Of a DNA stretch of 6,059 nt, positions 4,927-6,059 are shown piece after piece (the stretch's first letter is position 1; the number at the start of each line of letters is the position of its first letter). The notes under the pieces were generated by a model. That model searched no databases and was not told where the DNA came from. It saw nothing but the letters and a program-made list of their open reading frames with translations. This DNA is from Thermoplasmata archaeon (GTDB lineage: Archaea > Thermoplasmatota > B47-G6 > B47-G6B > 47-G6): NCBI GenBank assembly GCA_003663565.1, contig QMTT01000061.1:1-6059 (forward strand). Direction: 5' to 3'. The translations under genes and the position numbers were made by a program.

Positions 4927-5988
4927 ATGAGAGACCTTAGAAACCCATGGTTAAAAGAATCTCCCTTCTATGAGATCATTGACAAAGAAAAGGGCATTAT
5001 AAAATGTACTGTCTGTGAAAGAGGATGCGTCCTTAATGAGGGCGCTTTGGGGGTCTGCAAAAACCATGCAAACCTTAATGGAAGACTCTATAATGTTGCC
5101 TATGGAATACTAAGTGCAGTAGAGTCTAGACCAATAGAGATAAAACCTTTCTTTCATTATTGGCCTAACTCGACAGCTCTAACGTTTTCAGGGTATGGAT
5201 GCAACTTTTCATGTCCCTGGTGTCAAAACTATTTAATAAGTCAAAGCAGTCCAAAACCAAATATCAGGGAATATATTTCCCCAGAAGATCTTGTGAACAT
5301 AGCTCTTAAGCATAAGGACGAAGGACTTTGTGCAAGCTTTAATGAGCCAACAATACATGTGGAATATATTTTGGACGTCGCAGAAATTGCCCATGAAAGA
5401 GGTCTCTACTTTACCCTAGTCACAAACGGGTATATGAAAATCCAGACGTTAAGAAAACTCTTAGATGCTGGAGTGAACGGTTATAGTATAGATATAAAAG
5501 GTTGTCTAAAAACATACAAAAAATTTCTTGGAGTAAGTCCAGAAATCGTATTTAGAAATGCGAAGTACATATTAGACAACGGTGGACACGTGGAAATGGT
5601 GTTCCTTATAGTTACTGGAGCAAATGATGATGAAGAGTGCATCAGGTGGGTTCTAGAAAGACATCTCAACATACTTGGAGAGGACGTTCCGATTCATGTG
5701 AATAGATACTATCCAGCATATAAATACTATAAACCACCCACAAGCTATGAGAAGATTCTCTTTGCTTATAATTATGCAAAGGAGATTGGAATAAAGTACG
5801 TGTATATAGGAAATGTGCCAGAGGAGAACTATCAGGACACACTATGCCCCAAATGTGGAAAAGTATTGATAAGAAGAAGAGGTCTCAGAGTAACATACTG
5901 GGCGTTAGACAGCGGAAACTCATGTCCAAGATGTGGTACTAAAATACCCATATATGGAAAACTCTCAAAATATAAGACCTCTCTTTAG
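4927..5988 (+). CDS. amrS: AmmeMemoRadiSam system radical SAM enzyme
   Basis: A 353-residue cytosolic iron-sulfur protein related to pyruvate formate-lyase activating enzymes (COG1180 type) and closest to the family that accompanies AMMECR1 and MEMO1 proteins. The radical SAM motif CNFSCPWC supplies C92, C96 and C99 for the 4Fe-4S cluster that cleaves S-adenosylmethionine. An N-terminal cysteine set (C27, C30, C34, C44) has the family spacing CxxCxxxC then GxC. PIEIKPFFHYWP (69-80), FNEPT (138-142) and YVYIGNVPEENY (291-302) are family-like blocks. The C-terminus has two CxxC pairs (C307/C310 and C333/C336), probably a zinc ribbon. The substrate of this family is not established. The start is supported by GGTGG six bases before the ATG. 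AMMECR1 and MEMO1 partners are not in this window. Confidence 0.92.
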   Translation: MRDLRNPWLKESPFYEIIDKEKGIIKCTVCERGCVLNEGALGVCKNHANLNGRLYNVAYGILSAVESRPIEIKPFFHYWPNSTALTFSGYGCNFSCPWCQNYLISQSSPKPNIREYISPEDLVNIALKHKDEGLCASFNEPTIHVEYILDVAEIAHERGLYFTLVTNGYMKIQTLRKLLDAGVNGYSIDIKGCLKTYKKFLGVSPEIVFRNAKYILDNGGHVEMVFLIVTGANDDEECIRWVLERHLNILGEDVPIHVNRYYPAYKYYKPPTSYEKILFAYNYAKEIGIKYVYIGNVPEENYQDTLCPKCGKVLIRRRGLRVTYWALDSGNSCPRCGTKIPIYGKLSKYKTSL

Positions 5989-5996
5989 ATGAATAC

Positions 5997-6006
5997 AAAT
6001 GTTTAT
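5997..6006 (+). promoter_or_regulatory. Possible TATA-like box for a gene at the right edge
   Basis: A T-rich stretch containing ATGTTTATCT lies about 30 bases before an ATG at 6033. A transcript start near 6027 would give a nearly leaderless message. Confidence 0.25.
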
Positions 6007-6032
6007 CTTCAAAATGTGAGGGACACGCATAT

Positions 6033-6059
6033 ATGAACAAATGTGAAATGTTCAGACAA
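6033..6059 (+). CDS. Possible start of a further gene, cut by the window edge
   Basis: Nine open codons beginning with ATG run to the end of the window (MNKCEMFRQ). A weak GAGGGA lies about nine bases upstream and a TATA-like stretch lies near 6000. The gap after the radical SAM stop is 44 bases, so co-transcription is also possible. The fragment is too short to identify. Confidence 0.35.

Overview
The window looks archaeal, most likely from a thermophile of the Thermoproteota or a related lineage. The DNA is AT-rich, and arginine is mostly AGA/AGG and isoleucine often ATA. Genes start shortly behind GGTGG, GGTGAG or GGAGGT ribosome-binding sites, with T/A-rich TATA-like boxes about 25 bases before the expected transcript start. 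The thiazole synthase is of the archaeal sulfide-using type. The taxon below archaea is inference.

Layout. Bases 1-150 hold no gene. They contain a small nested inverted-repeat structure and a short palindrome resembling the end of an IS200/IS605-type element. Bases 151-2202 hold two minus-strand genes: an MFS transporter (151-1353, possibly 1422) and, upstream of it, an unrecognised small membrane protein (1552-2202). Bases 2203-2382 are a divergent promoter region. thi4 follows on the plus strand (2383-3159). The 299-base gap at 3160-3458 separates thi4 from a convergent gene and holds a GC-rich, foldable segment behind a TATA-like box, a candidate small RNA gene. A cytoplasmic beta-lactamase-fold serine hydrolase (3459-4817, minus) is transcribed divergently from a radical SAM enzyme of the AMMECR1/MEMO1-associated family (4927-5988, plus). 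The first codons of a possible further gene begin at 6033.

How the genes may work together. thi4 makes the thiazole half of thiamine. Its control region is shared with the membrane protein and MFS transporter, so a transport role linked to thiamine is possible, but neither sequence demonstrates it. The hydrolase and radical SAM enzyme share a compact divergent promoter; no shared pathway is evident. I found no CRISPR array, tRNA, rRNA or intact transposase. The points most worth checking are the small-RNA candidate at about 3247-3340, the operator-like dyad at the thi4 start site, and the unknown membrane protein.
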